A stretch of DNA of 64,000 bases from Mangifera indica (GCF_011075055.1 NC_058140.1:14633945-14697944); one strand, 5' to 3'; positions 1 to 14,376 are shown, counted from the first letter of the stretch. Notes: generated by a model not told the origin, from the letters alone. A program made the numbers and translations.

Positions 1-1066
1 GCTTTTGGCACAGGAAGTGGCACCACTGCTTCAGTGTAAGGCAACTTAAAAGTTGAAAGTTAATTAATAGGTTTCGTTAACCAATTTGAAAGTAAATTAA
101 TACATTATGTGGCTTTTGTAGTGAGAATGCAGGTCTTTTGGGATTAACACGAAATGGAAGTCGAAGAGTCGTTCAAATATCTGCTGGATTTATGATTTTC
201 TTCTCTATATTAGGTATGGCATCATGTTTATCAACGTATAATGATCTTGGAGGATTTCTATTGATCTATGTATATGGCTTTAATTTGGCTTAATTAACTG
301 ATAGCATTTTAACTTATTGATCATCATGATATTTTGTTACACAATATTGCACAAAACGATGTTAGCTCTATGTTTGTATATTTTGTTCAAATATTAATCT
401 GATGACATCCTTATTCGGGTCATGAACAGGAAAATTCGGGGCTGTTCTCGCTTCAATACCATTACCAATTGTAGCAGCTCTGTACTGTGTCTTCTTTGCC
501 TATGTGGGTATGTATTTCTCTATGTTATAAGCTGAAGTCTAATCTGTATTAAAATTCATATGAACTCTGATTGTTATTCACTTTTGGGAAGAGCAGCTTC
601 TGCTGGGTTGAGTTTCCTACAGTTTTGCAATCTAAACAGCTTCAGGACTAAGTTCATTTTAGGCTTCTCTCTTTTCATGGGGCTTTCTGTGCCACAGTAC
701 TTCAATGAATATGTAGTGACTTCTGGTCATGGCCCAGTACACTCTGGCTCAACAGCGGTATATATAACAATTGTCTGCTTGTTTGCTAGTCTAACCATTA
801 GTTATAAACGTTACTCATCAACAGTTGATATTTATTTTTGCTTCCAGTTCAACAACATATTTCAAGTGATTTTCTCGTCCCCAGCCACAGTTGCAATTAT
901 AGTTGCTTACTTCTTGGACTGCACTCACAGCGTTAAGCACAGTGAAACCCGGCGAGATAGTGGCAGGCACTGGTGGACGAAGTTCCGATATTTCGAACGA
1001 GACTCAAGGAGCGAGGAGTTCTATTCGCTAGCCTTCAAACTTAATAGGTTCTTCCCTTCAATCTAG
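1..1066 (+). CDS. Nucleobase-ascorbate transporter (NAT family), C-terminal part
   Basis: Partial gene whose 5' end lies before the window. Exons read 1-35, 122-213, 430-507, 597-757 and 848-1066, all with GT..AG borders and in phase, giving 194 residues and a TAG stop. The family signature [QEP]NxGxxxxT[RKG] is seen as ENAGLLGLTR at the start of the second exon. It is followed by hydrophobic membrane segments, then the plant NAT block LSFLQFCNLNSFRTKFILGF and the hydrophilic tail ending in HWWTKF, RSEEFYSL and FFPSI. Known members are plasma-membrane proton symporters for purines and uracil; plant members do not clearly move ascorbate despite the name. The start of the exon at 597 was chosen over 591 or 594 because it keeps the family length at VASAGL. 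Family assignment is secure; the exact member (NAT1-8 type) is not. Confidence 0.93.
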
Positions 1067-4000
1067 ATTGGCATATCAGATGAAGAGCTTCAAATTTGGT
1101 AAACAGAAATATTGAAATTCTTATGCTACGCAATTATTTTGTTGGGGATTATGCATTTTATGCTATTCAGCTAATCAATGATATGGATGAAGGCTAATAA
1201 CTTTTACAACAGCAGAAGGCCGTGGCCATAATAATATTGCTTTCAGATAAAAAAAGATTAAAGCAATGGAAATGGGTCAAAAGCCTGAGGAACAATTTTA
1301 AATGAATATGAATGGGTCCTTGAGATATACATACTAGTCAATGGATACATGATTTAACCACGTTATATCATCATTACTTTACTCCAATCAAAACTTTTAA
1401 CTTTTAAACGTTTACAAAATATATTTATCCTAATTACAAGAAGCAGAGTGAAATTGGTGTTCCTTGATGAGGGTTAGAGGGACACAACAAGATGTGGTAG
1501 ATGTTCATCACATTTATTAGAAACAGTGTCACAGGTAATTCAGATGCCAAAGTTAGAGGTATAAAATGATACCTAAACAAAACAAATTGACAAGCTGGAT
1601 CCTGAGGACTGCTTGATGAGGGTTGGTCCCAATTGTTAGAAGAATTTACATAGCTTAATTATTGAACATGAAAAACAAATCAATTCCTGTAAATTGCCCC
1701 CAGATTGGTGTCCAGTTGGGCCTCAAAATCTTCAGTTATTATCTTAATAGGCTTTGTTTGGTTTAGAAAAGGCAGGCCTATTGAGCAAGCCTAAGTCAAC
1801 TCTTACGTTTCATTCCTTTTTAATTATGTGATTGGACTTTCTAAGTCAATCAAATTATATATATACAGTTAAATATATCGATAATAAATCATCGTATAAT
1901 TAAATAATTTTAAATTAAAAATATAATGATACTTAATTATATAATAACATATTATTATATACATATTTATATATTCATAACAACAAACATTCGTGAGTAT
2001 GTCTTTAATGGCTCAAGAATTAGTCTACCTATTCATTTCCCTTTGTTATTTCTATCACTCTTGCTGATAAATTATACGTGTGTGTGTGCGTGCGTGTGTG
2101 TGTAAAACAATTTGTCATTTGATACAATCTATTGTGCGGTCAAAAAATCTTTCCTAAAATCAATTCTCAAATTGCAACTAGATGTAATGACTGGAAGAAT
2201 AACAACTAAGCAATGTTCTATCCCCGAAGTCTACAACTCAATGAAATCCTATCCAAAGCTTAATAGTTCAGACAAACAATTAGTAACTAGATGACTCAAA
2301 CTCTCTAATTTGTAAAAAAGAAGATTTTTTTTTTAAAAGAGACCGCGGTTAAAATCCTATTAAAATAGAGATCTATCACAATTCTACATTATAATATCCT
2401 TATAACGTTCATCCTGTAAGACTTTAATTTCTCCCATAAACAAGATATCATTGATACAAACATCATTCCTTCTCACTTATATTCAAGTTATGGTTTAAAA
2501 TATGAATTTAGTCACTCTTTAACAATTTATGCCTCCATATACTTAGATATTTTAGTCTTAACATTAACCAGTTTGTTTATACATAGATTTATTGTCCTTA
2601 CATATGAATTAATCATTTATTGATTTTATTCTAATGAACCATGTCTTATTTTAAATACATAGTATTTAAACAGTTAAATTCCACATATTCATTTTTCTTC
2701 TCTTTTTTTTTTTTTTCCAAATTGGTGATTTGAGAAAAACTGATAATAGTAGTTATATAATAATAATAATATAAACCTATACATATATATTTTTTTATAC
2801 ATAATTTAGATATACAGATAATGTATCATTATATGATTAGATTATTTTAAATTGAAAATAAAATAATACTTAATCACATAATTTATATATCTAAATTATA
2901 TATAAAAATATATTAATATAATATTTGCCCGTAATAATAACACCTAAGTAAAGAGAAACATAATGAACCTTATTTCTAAGAAGGAAAAATCATAATACAA
3001 AGTGCATAAAAATCATGCAACAAATCACAACTTAAATAAAACCTGAATAAAACTGATGAAGGATGCCCACAAAGAAGAGGTTTTCTCAATGATTATAGCA
3101 ATTTATAGAATGAATTATTAACAACAATAAATGTAAGTTAAAGCCCATCAATTTTGTTTGCCTTCTGTACATGATAGATGATTGATACATACATTGTTGA
3201 ATTTAGTCACACAAAAAAAAAAAAAAAAAAAAAAAACATTAATGCCTTCTTCTCCCTTCAATCATTTTTATTAGCTGGATTCCACATTTTATATCCTTAG
3301 CAATTTTACATTAATAAAAATTCAAATCCCTTTTAATTAGTTTTTTTAATTTTAACTAAATTTTTGGACAAAAATACCTTTAACTCTAAACAAAACCTTG
3401 TTGATTCTATCTTCAATCAACTGTCTATTCCATTCCATCGAATGTCATTCTTGTCTCTCAATTCTCAATTTCATCTTTAATCAAGACTCTATCAATCAAA
3501 CTGTGTTTGATGAAGTCCATTTTTACCTCTGCATTTTCATTTCATCTTTGAATCATAGACAAAAGGCGACAATTTATTAGAATCTGACGAAATCAATCTA
3601 TCTTTCCACTCACACTAGGTTAAGTTTTTGATTGATATGTCTTAACTATAACTTAGGTTAGATTCGAAATGAGCTTGTTCGGATTCGAAACAAACTTTGC
3701 TCAAACGAGTCCGAGCCCACCTTAAACGAGATTAATAATACGAATGTGAGCATAAATTTTAAGCAAAAAACGAACACGAACCCAAATCCAAACACTAGTT
3801 AAGCGAGTTAAGCTTGGCTCGCGAGCCGTTCACTCAAATGAAAAAATATTTAACTTGGAACAAACGACACCGTTTGTTTCTTGAAATACGGGCTTAAAAC
3901 CGAGTTGTCGAGCCTAAAATGTGAGTCCAAGGCGAACTCGAGTCTGAACATACAAACTCGAGCTAAGTGCAAATCGAGTCCGAACACTAAAATTATGAAA

Positions 4001-4524
4001 CGAGTCAAACACGAACATATGTTAAGCGAGCTCGATGAGTCCAAACTCGAGCCCAAGCTTGGGCTCATTGAAAACGAGTTAGACCCTGTTCGAGTTCGAT
4101 TTGGCTCGTATCCAGCCCAAACTATAATTTAATATATTGTCTAAATTTTGTGTTGGTTGGTGAATCTGTGTGGAAATACAAGTTATGAATTAGAAACAAT
4201 TATATATAATATATATATATATATAATATAACAACACATTACGGCTATAAAACAAAAGCTTTCTTTACAGCTATAAAAATAAACATTCTACGACAGTCAA
4301 ACCCAAGTTTTACAATTATACCTGTTTAGACTTGTCTCTCTACGTATCGTTTTGCTTCGCTATGTACACACACACATATGCTCACGCTCACTCTGAAAGA
4401 AACAGTCAGCTTAAAAGAAAACAAAAAATAATTATTATTCAAACAAGCAAGCAAATCTTCAACCATGTTATTCTTTATTTTAACATCCCAGATGAGATGA
4501 CCTTCCCCCTCCTCTTCCTCCGCA
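1067..4524. other. Intergenic region between NAT and cyclin genes
   Basis: No coding exon is convincing here. The stretch holds a GT-rich microsatellite (about 2078-2103), two copies of the AT-rich MITE-like family (about 1853-1972 and 2755-2930), a run of about 24 A (about 3213-3236), a decayed GAGCTCG-rich element (about 3656-4118) and an AT microsatellite near 4202-4223. Reading frames at 3850-4132 come from the GAGCTCG-rich repeat and are open on both strands for that reason. Confidence 0.6.
3656..4118. mobile_element. Decayed hAT-type MITE, GAGCTCG-rich family
   Basis: Composition and end sequences match the better preserved copies at 54257-54554 and 56152-56485. The left end reads TAGGTTAGATTCG; the right end read in reverse is TGGGCTGGATACG. 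AACTATAA occurs just outside both ends, but on the left two extra bases lie between it and the element, so the duplication is not clean. Older than the other copies. Confidence 0.5.
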
Positions 4525-5954
4525 ATGTCTCTTCCCTCCTCCCACCACTCTTCTTCTTCTTCTTCCTCCTTGTATTGCTCTGAAGATGTTTCTCTCATGG
4601 ACCTCTCTTCCATCTCTTATCAACCTTCAGCAACAACGACAATCTCACCTCCACCACCGTCCGATGACATTACCATTTCGTCTTTTATTGACTCCGAGCA
4701 CCACCACATGCCTCTCGATGATTATCGCCGCCGCTTCCGTGACCATTCCCTTCTCGTCACCGCCCGTCAAGACTCTATCAAGTGGATCCTCAAGGTTAAT
4801 TTCATGATTAATTTGTTGTTTTTTTCAATGAATATGTGGGTGATGTTATTTGGCAATGTAGGTGCATGCATACCATCACTTCAGGCCAGTTACGGCGATA
4901 CTTTCAGTAAACTACTTTGACCGTTTCCTCTCTTCCCATTCTCTCCCGGTAATCTTTGCTTTTTTCTTTTACTTTACCTAGAAAATGCCATATTATCCGG
5001 GAAAATGAAGATGCGACTCATTAACTAAGATATATTTTTTCTCTTCTTTTCTTTTTGTTGTTACAGGAAGCAAGTGGGTGGCCGTTTCAGCTACTGTCAG
5101 TTGCGTGCTTGTCTTTAGCGGCGAAAATGGAAGAACCTCAAGTGCCTTTGTTATTGGATCTCCAAATGTTCGAACCCAGATTCGTATTTGAACCCAGAAC
5201 CGTTCAAAGAATGGAACTCCGAGTCATGTCCATTCTTAATTGGAGACTCAACTCGGTCACTCCGTTTCATTTTCTTGATTACTTCATTTCTAAACTGCCC
5301 ACCTCCTCTTCCACCTCATTCACTCGCGTTTATTCTTCTTCTTCGGATCTCGTTCTCAGGACCACTCGTGGTACTTGCCGACCCGACCTGTTTTTATATC
5401 TATATTTTTTTACTTTTTTTATTTATATTTATTTATTACTTTTTGTTAGTGGTTGATTTCTTGGGGTTTCCGCCGTCTACGATAGCGGCGGCAGCAGTGA
5501 CAACCGCTGCCGGTGAAAGTTTGGACTTACCGGCTGGTATTGACGAAAGAGTAAATAAAGTAGGTTTTTATGTCTGACTATAAATTTTAGTTTTATTGGG
5601 GTTTTAAGTAAATTCAATAATTTTCTTTTTTTTTGGTTTAGAATTCTAGAGAAAGTTAAACATTGAAAGCTGTGTAAAATGTCTCAATTGGTGCATTTTT
5701 GATAGGAAATGGTGAGAAGCTGTCATCAACTAATGGAGGAGTATTTGATAGACACATGTCCTTTGGCGCAGTTTAAGGACCGGAGAGCCGAGCCGCAAAC
5801 ATCGCCACCAAGCCCTATTGGTGTACTTGACGCCGCTGCTTGTGGGAGTTGCGACACTCGTTCGGAGAATCCCGGCTCAAGTAGCCAAGCAGCGGAAGCC
5901 GAGCCATCTGCTAAACGGCTCAGATCCTCTGCCCCGGATGTACAGCAACGGTAG
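4525..5954 (+). CDS. D-type cyclin (CYCD1-like)
   Basis: Regulatory partner of a cyclin-dependent kinase at the G1/S step; the complex phosphorylates retinoblastoma-related protein in the nucleus. Exons are 4525-4794, 4862-4948, 5067-5370, 5450-5559 and 5706-5954, giving 339 residues, the usual size. Residues 16-20 are LYCSE, the LxCxE retinoblastoma-binding motif. The cyclin box follows (about 55-190): RQDSIKWILKV, then LSVNYFDRFLSSHSLP, then the hallmark SVACLSLAAKMEE and MELRVMSILNWRLNSVTPF, and then the C-terminal cyclin fold. The tail ends in a basic AKRLR. The cyclin core reads closest to CYCD1, with less likeness to CYCD2/4 and CYCD3; subclass is my inference. The start is the first in-frame ATG, directly before the serine-rich stretch that leads into LxCxE. 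A pyrimidine-rich leader lies just upstream. Confidence 0.93.
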
Positions 5955-6852
5955 ATAAGACCATCACCTCTCGTTTTATCTCTAGTGCTTTTATACCTTA
6001 TGGTAGAGAGAAACGAAAGGCCCCTTTAATTTTGGGATGTCATTTAGTTATCTTTTCATCATAAAATGAACGGTCGGGATTTCATAATAGTTGGGAAGAG
6101 GGAGTTTTGTTATTAACATTATTCGATAAAAATAATTTATAATTTCTAAATTAAGGGTATTACTCTGTAATTGATTCTAATTGTAGGGGTCTCTTTGGTC
6201 AATGTGCCCAGGGTTCCATATCCATGATAGCTCAATTATTTCCAAAATACACTTTTAATCATGTATTCATTGACTCATGAGAATTAATTGGGTATTGTAT
6301 TTAGAAATCTAACTTTTTGTTGACGAAAATGCCCTTACAAAGTATGTTTAAATAAAACAGTGACTGATTTGATGCATGATGGTATCTTTAAAGAGTTGGT
6401 TCTTAAGTAGGATGGTTGATTTTCAGGCAATAAATGTGTTGGGCCTTAATTAGCCACTGATGTTGCGCCACGTATCCGACACAGACTTTGTTCAAGCAGG
6501 TCATCTTACATTGTATGTGTATGTTGGAATACGTAGATGCCAGCTAGGAAATAAACGTGCTAATTTATTATTTTCCCAAAATTATCCCTACTTTGTAGTA
6601 GGAATTAGCTCAATAATCGCAGGTGTACAAGGATATTAGTGTAAATTAGTAAGTTAGAAGGGCTGGTATCAGTGTACTGTGTACTGTAAAGAGGGAAGAT
6701 GATGTAGGAATGACCATTGGTCGCCACGTAAGGAAGAGAAAGTGGGATTTGGAGGGAAAGGATCAGAGTGTGGAAGACAGAGAGGTGAAAAGAATCGGAG
6801 CCGTCCAGGTGGAAAGTGAATTGATATGAGGTCAAATCACCTTGGAGCTTGA

Positions 6853-6880
6853 ACGAGAGAGAGAGAGAGAGAGAGAGATG
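6853..6880. repeat. (GA)n microsatellite
   Basis: An uninterrupted run of GA repeats of about 28 bases. Confidence 0.85.
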
Positions 6881-7934
6881 TGGTTTGGTTTGGGTGAAAG
6901 GAAAAGACTTTTCTTCTTTCTATGATCTTTCTTTGCTCCATCAACATTTCTTTTTCTTTTTCTTTTTTTTCATTATCTTCAGGACAAAATAGAGGAAAAT
7001 TATAAAAAGCTGTTTGGATTATTAATATTACCAAACATTTTTATTAAATGGTTATTTAATTTTTTAAAACCTAAATATATTTATTAATTCATTTTGTGTG
7101 TGATACATGTTTATATATAGTTTTCTAATGCTATGATATTTATCTTTTTCTCTTTTTAAAAAAAATTAATTTATCTATTAATTTTAATATATAATTAGAA
7201 TATAAGACTTATTACATTTAAGTATATATATATATATATATATATATGTGAATGTGATATCCCTTTGGGCTCCTCTATGGGTACATCAAATTTCCCCTTT
7301 TACAAACTTTAGAATTTATATAACAATCTTGTTTTCATTCTAGCTTCTTATATTTCAAAATAAAACTATTTATGTAAACAATAAATATAAATTTAAATAT
7401 AAACGATAATATAATTAAATATTATTTTATTTTTAATTTAAAATTATTTAATTATATAATATTATATTATTTCTTATGTATAAATATGTACAAATATTTT
7501 ACCTTGGGCCCCCATTATCTTCAATTTCTTCATATACAACCTCAAACGCCAATTAAACTCTTGGGTAATTCAGGCTTTGCCCTCCTTGTTGATAACAGCA
7601 GGCCCTACAAATTTTGTGGCTGGGATTTCGTCTATAAATTTTGGTCAATCTGGGTCCCCTTTCCAGCCTGTAAGCTAAAAGGTTAGTGTAGGGGTCCATT
7701 TTCTTCAACCAAATTTCCTGCACTGCAGGAACAGAGCAGAGCAAAGCAAAGCAAGGAAGGCATATATACATAACATAACATTTAGGTGAGAGTTGGGAGA
7801 TTTGTGTACATGTGAAACCTGGACTGGGGACAGAGAAATGGGCCCTGTTTTGGCCCGCAAAGGCAAAGGCTAGGCAGGCAATCAGGACCCCACATCATAC
7901 CCAGGTGATTAAGTTATGGTAGTTGTAATACGAG

Positions 7935-8100
7935 TAATGTTTTGTGTATCTATTTTAAATATATAAATATATATATTTATTATTATATAATTAAATATTA
8001 TTTAATTTTTAATTTAAAATTAATTAATCACATAATGATGTATATAAAATATATATTTATTTATATATTTAAAATAAATACATATAATTTTATAAACCAA
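7935..8100. repeat. AT-rich MITE-like element, clear inverted repeat copy
   Basis: The left end reads TGTGTATCTATTTTAAATAT and the right end read in reverse carries TGTATTTATTTTAAATATAT, so the unit is palindromic around a TAATTAAATATTATTTAATT core. The same ~150-bp pattern recurs, more or less decayed, at about fifteen places in the window: 1853, 2755, 7374, 12525, 13725, 28657 (partial), 30890, 37890, 38075, 42545, 45870, 46055, 47125, 48955, 59515 and 62315. Boundaries are approximate. Confidence 0.6.
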
Positions 8101-11100
8101 TAATGTAAAGCAAAAAAGTTAGCCCCCCTACTGGTTTTAAAGAAGCAGTGAGAAGTAAGAGTGTGAGGCTTTTGAGGACAAAGTCACTAAAGGACTGAGA
8201 AGAAAGAGCCAATGCATAAGACAAACCAGCATTTAACAACCACCCACCATCCATCTGCTATCATTTGTACACTGTGCTAGGATCGCTGGATGCTTAACTA
8301 TTAAACTAACAACTATAAGCCACGTTTGGTTTAAAGTAATAAAATATTATTTTAATAATTAATATTTTATTATTAATATTATTTTGTTTAATTTATTTAA
8401 TAATAAAAAATTTAATAATTTTTTATTATAAATCATGATGCAATATGCAATATATGAGGGGTTAGATTATTACTTTTATTTTAAATATTAAAAGTTTATA
8501 AAAATAATCTTAATTTTATTATAAATTTAAATTTACTTATTATTTTTAAGGACAAAAAATCTCACTTTCAATGGATGTAACAAATAATAGAAAAAATATT
8601 TTAAAAAAATTATATTTAGTCATCTTTAAAATATTTAATTAAAATAATATTTTAATTTTTTTATTATATTTAATCGAATATAATAATTATTTATATTAAA
8701 TAATTTTAATAAATTATATTCAGTAATTTTCTAAATAATATTTGTGACAATATTTCACTTTATAATAAAAAATTACATAAACTAAATTCACCCTATTTGT
8801 TGATGGTGGCCCATTAAACCAACAGTCTCCTCCTCTCAATCAAGAACAGTCGGATTTCTCACTTATCATTATAACCTTTTTTCTTTAAAAGCCATCAACT
8901 TATATGTACACTTCGATTCAGGCTATATATTGGGCTGCTGTATGTTTGTACATATATATGTGATGCATTGTACAATTTCCCACCTGCTATGGCAAGTTGT
9001 CTCGTTTGATGATCCACATGCATGCTGCCTGCTTTCATTATTCATGAATGTGGGCTTGGGGGTTTCAGGTTTTGGTTTGGAGGTAAGTGCCATGCCATTG
9101 CCATTCCTAATCTTAGTAGTATTTCAGTACTTTATGTTTGTGTGCTTCACTTTGTTTCTTTCGAAAAGGGCTTTTAAATTATACGTACAACATCTACGTC
9201 GATTCCTTCTGTTTTTGTTGCGTATGTCACTCACACACACCCTACAGACGAATTAATTCTGTTTACATTTATTTTGGCTATCACATCTATGATTTACTGG
9301 CTCTGCATGCATCAGATATTGTGAATGGTTCTATCATTTTCACCATAAAAAGTGAATGAGATTCCTCCACTGTTATCCAGCAAAAAAATATTAAGCCTGA
9401 AGGACCTATTCCCACCCAAACATTGTTCCTTTCCCGAATTTTCACTCTTTAAACCCTTTTATCCTTTGATGGATGGTTAATTACTGCTTCTGCATGCATC
9501 TGGTTCTATCATTTTCACAATAAAAAGTGAATGAGATGCCTCCACTCAAGGACCACCAACCAAATATGCCTTCATTGTCATAACTTATTTCTCAACCATA
9601 TTAATTGATCAACATTATAATAGTGAGATAAATTAAGATTTAAAATTCCTCATAATCTCCTGCATGCGACAAGTTTTACCTTAAAAATTCAGTATTAATT
9701 ACCAGAATCTGGGATTTATATTGGAGGTTTAAGTTCTTCATAAGCACAATAATAAACCATCTTCAGATAGAAATTTTTTGTGCAACTGTAAAAACAAATT
9801 ATTAAAATTTTTGACCAAGCATTATATCATCAATGGGAAACAGTTGGGAAGATAGAAATTTAATTATGATTTGATAAATTTATTGAAAGTTGATGTCTTT
9901 TCTTCTGGTTTCCTGCTCATCGTATTCATTTATGAAAGTAGTGTGTGATTCCCAAGCTTATGAGATTAATTATAAAGTAGAACAAGATCTTTAAAATGGA
10001 GTACAGTCGGATTCACTCTCTTTTTCAGTTTTTTTGTTACTCAGCTTTTGTAACCAGAACAAGATCTTTAAAATGGAGTACCTTCGGATTCACTCTCTTT
10101 TTTAGATTTTGTTACTCAACTTTAGTAATGAGAAACTCTGTTCATATTAGTTGGACAAGTAAATCCTGGATACAGTGATCAAATCCACAATAAAAGACTC
10201 GAATTGAGACTATCTTCCTAAAAATTTTAATACTCCATTAGAGTTTGTGTCCCTTGTGAGGGTGATAGAGTATCAAACCCAAATTTTTTCTTTGAAAGTT
10301 ATAATACTTCACCAATTTTGCTAATCTGTAACGTATAAAACGCGTCCAATCTTCTGCCACACATGTGTTGGTTATATGATTTTGGTGGGTAATTTTTTTG
10401 GGAAGGTTTTATCATATTTGTCATATTATCAACAAGAATAATGGTTTTCTTTTGGAAGCAAGGGCAAGAAAGTTGACAAATTTGTGAAACAAAATTAATT
10501 ACAGGGAAATTGCATTCACATTGCGATGTGAAATTCCTTAATGCATTATGTCTTGATGGACCATGATAGACAACCATATTTAGCAGAATATCAAGGACAT
10601 AACAAATTTTAATTCATGAAATTCTTGCCTTCAAAAAAGGGTATATATATATATATATATATAAAAAAAATAAGATTCAGCTTTATTAAATAAAGAGTTG
10701 AAAGACATAAAATTTAAATTATTATGAATTGGAAGATGTTTATTGAATCTATCTTCATTTATGTTATCATGTAAAACTTGTGGTAATTAATTGAATTAAC
10801 CTTAAGTAAGGAGACTTAAACGATTTTAGTCAATACATAAAAGTTTATGCGGATATAAAATATTAGAATGATTAGTTAATATTACCCCCATGTATAAGAG
10901 CCTTTTTGCGGCAAACGCAGCATACCTAAGGGTAGTTTTACGAACGGGGTTAAAAGATATTTTTTAATAAGTGTTTTTTGGGTATAAAGAAATTATACTA
11001 GATTAGATTACCCTCAGGTGCTCGATGATATTTTTGTAGGCAAAATGAGATGATTAAATGATATTGTTTTTAGTAGGGTTAATTGATAATTTGTAATAGA

Positions 11101-11683
11101 TTTGAGGGTTTTTGACTATTTATCTAGGTGGTCACGTTGAAAGGGTTAATTAATATATGACTATAAAAGATTTTTTTTTTTTTTTTTTTGTATATTTACT
11201 TAGATGATCACACTTAAAAGGTTAATTAATATTTGCCACTAAGGTTTGATTTTGGAAATTTTGAGGGCAGTTTTATTTTAAATTATTTGTCTTTTTGTAG
11301 TTTTTATTTATAATTTTAATTAGAATTTGATGATAAATTTAATTTTAACTCTCCCAAAAACGTGTGATAATGATATAATAAATACGAAATTTAGACTTAG
11401 ACAGTTTAATTATATATATATAAATTGTAATATTAACTATCATATAATTCTTATACTTTTTTGTATTATGATAAAACTTTATTATAACTCGACAGATAAT
11501 CGACATGTTAAGGTTCTATAATTGGAGGATGAATGACACAAAGATTATTCATATGACTCATTCTAACTTGTCAATTGTTACATCTTGAAATTTGACAATT
11601 GGCATTCTTTGACAATTTGCCAACCTAAACCCTCAATAGCTTTGATCTTTTTTGTACTTGACATGCATGCTAGTTTTCAAATG

Positions 11684-12100
11684 TTGACAACAATTATTGT
11701 GGTTTAAATTATAAAAATACCCTATAAATAGTATCTGCCTACCTGCCTATCTTGTGAATAATGCCTATGTGAACAGTATTTATGAATAATATTTATGAAT
11801 AGTATCACACTTATTACGCTTCAAATATTGACAATAACAGTCGTGATTTAAATTATGCAAATACCATGTAAATAGTATCACGCCTACCTGTCTATCCCAT
11901 GAATAATATCTCTTGTGAATAGTGTCTATGAATAATACCTATAAATAGTATCGCATTTGTTAGTATTTAAATTTTGACAACAACAATGTAGTATAAATTA
12001 TGAAGATACCTTATGAATAGAATCACGCCTATCAACCTATCCCATGAATATATCTCCTGTGAACGATATCGTGCTTCGTTGCCTACCCCACGTACACTGT
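11684..12100. repeat. ~145-bp diverged tandem repeat, three units
   Basis: Units begin with TTGACAA or TTGACAAT at 11684, 11828 and 11974. Each continues with a TTTAAATTAT-like segment, ATAAATAGTATC-type motifs, a CCTACCTGCCTATC-like block and GTGAATAGT or TGAATAAT motifs. Periods are 144 and 146; the third unit is shorter. Confidence 0.75.
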
Positions 12101-14376
12101 TTTCAAAAAAATCAAACTATTTCATTTTCGAGTAATTCTATTTAATAAACTAAGCATTATTTCATTCTAATACAAATTTGATGTAAATAAATAATTTATA
12201 TATCTAAATTAATTATAAAACAATAACAAAAACAACTAGCAAAGTATGATTCATCACAACATAAAGAAATCTCAAATTTTCAAAATAAATAAGAAATAAT
12301 ATGATTAAATGCTACTTCCCTAAATTAAAATGATTATGATGAAGAATTTTTTTAATTTTAAACTAAGTTTTAGATAAGTTTGAAAGTCCAAAGTTCTTAA
12401 AATTAAGGATGAATGGAAAAGGAGGATGAAGTTCAGGACTTAGCTATATTCATTTAACACAGAAAAAAGGTTTAAAATTGTACAACATAATTAAAATAAA
12501 GTTAAATTAATTAATTTTTTTATATAAATAAACAAATGGTGTAAAATTATATAAATAAAAACATATTATTATATGATTAAATATTATTTTATTTGTAATT
12601 TTAAATTATTTAATTATATAATTAATATATTATTATTTATTTATAAAATTATAATTAAAATAATAATAATAAAAAGCCGGGATCTTGAAAGTAACATCAG
12701 AATTAGTGGGAGCCTATATTACATTGTTTGATTTGATGTATCCAGAGAATAGCAGTGATTAACAATAAGTAACTGTATAAAAATAAATACTATGCTTTCA
12801 AATTTCTATTGATCCGTGAAACTTAATTTGAATTGATCTCTCACACATGATTCTTTAATTTGACAAAATTAGATTAATTTATTAGATCAAATTAAGATTC
12901 TTTTTTAGCTACATTTAATTATTATATATCAAATAATTTTTTATTAAAATTATTTTTATAAATTAAATCACAAAAATAGCACACCCTTCCAAAATTTTCA
13001 CAATCCTATCAATAATAGAGCAGAGATTTTTTTTTTTTTTTTTGGGTTGGATGAAGCGTAAATCCAGTCAAGATGATTCAATTAGAATCCAAAACCACGT
13101 AGTAGCTTAGTGGAGAAATGCATGAGGGTAAACTTGGCTTCAATGTTAATAGTTAAAACGATAAATCCCATCCAACCTTCATTTCTTCCCTATTGAGACC
13201 TTCATTTCTTCCAACCTTTATTAATTGAATGGTTTTCGAAAAGGATGGGTGAGCTGGGTTCTGAGTTTTCGTCCTTATGAACCCCCTGGGCAAGTGGTCG
13301 TGCAAGTTGTTTCTTGGGTTTCCTTCTGGGACTGTAAACTGGCTTCTTTCTTGGAAATAGCCCTCATGATTTTTACTTTATTTCCGTTTAAAATTATCCA
13401 ATACATTATGATACCATTATCATACAAATAAATATGGAGAGAGAGAGAGAGTACTTTTCTCTGCTCAATCAAACAAGTGACGGTTGCACATAGTTTTGGT
13501 TGGCGCAGAAATTGGTGAAAGAGTGGTAAAGTATTTACTATTTACAGTTATGTTGGACAAAACAGCATCTCAAATTGAGAAAGGTTTCCGTTGGGCCCGG
13601 CCATCTTTAAGTGCATTATTTGGGCGGTTCTTCCTAAGTTAGTCCAATTCAACTGGGACAACTTCACGGGCTAGACATTGACCCACAATCCTCACGTCCA
13701 ACTCAATTATTGATAAATTATTAATACAAATTATATGTATTTATTTTAGACATATATATACACATATTTATATATTTTATCATAAAATTATTGATAAATT
13801 ATGAATAAAATAAGATTCAATTATAAGATAATATATATAATAGTATTTATAAATTATATGCAAATATTTGATAACGGTGTCATTGATTTCAATATTGACA
13901 TAATTAATACTATATTACACCGATTATTAGATGTTACAGCCAATATATTTGACTTCAATTCTATCCCATAAGTAAAACAAATCCGACAAAAAAAATCTCC
14001 AAATCTTAGAAATGTTGGCGCGATTGAAAGCACAAACTGTCCTCCTTAAACAGTAAATTTTGACTTAAGTTAAAAAGATCAAAAACAAAGAAATTGCAGA
14101 AGAAAACAAAAATGAGCTGGATATGAAAAGAAAAGAAGACGTGGGTGGAGACTAGGCCATGAAAATGGACCACTCAAATGGTAGCCACCTGGGAGCGTCC
14201 AACTTTTCTTTTTTTTTTTTTTTTAAATTTTTAGATTGAAAAGTAGAAATAAGCAGTTGCCTTCAATTGAAAGTAGGATGATTTTTATTAATTATTTAAT
14301 ATTTTAAATTTCAGAGTTACTGGAAAGTTCAATAAATAAAAATTAAAAAAATGAAATACGGGCTGGGGTTAATGTC

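Noticed and set aside
4326..4613. Glu-rich minus-strand frame and overlapping plus frame near the cyclin start
   Set aside because: They are the antisense and leader of the Ser-rich cyclin exon 1; CTT/TCC repeats create the Glu runs.
8930..9359. 108- and 73-codon frames, considered as a gene or a microRNA precursor
   Set aside because: No known plant microRNA sequence was recognised, no foldback was evident by eye, and the frames have no domain or splice context.
10299..10577. 92-codon minus-strand frame
   Set aside because: No recognisable domain, no exon partners, and a composition typical of chance frames.
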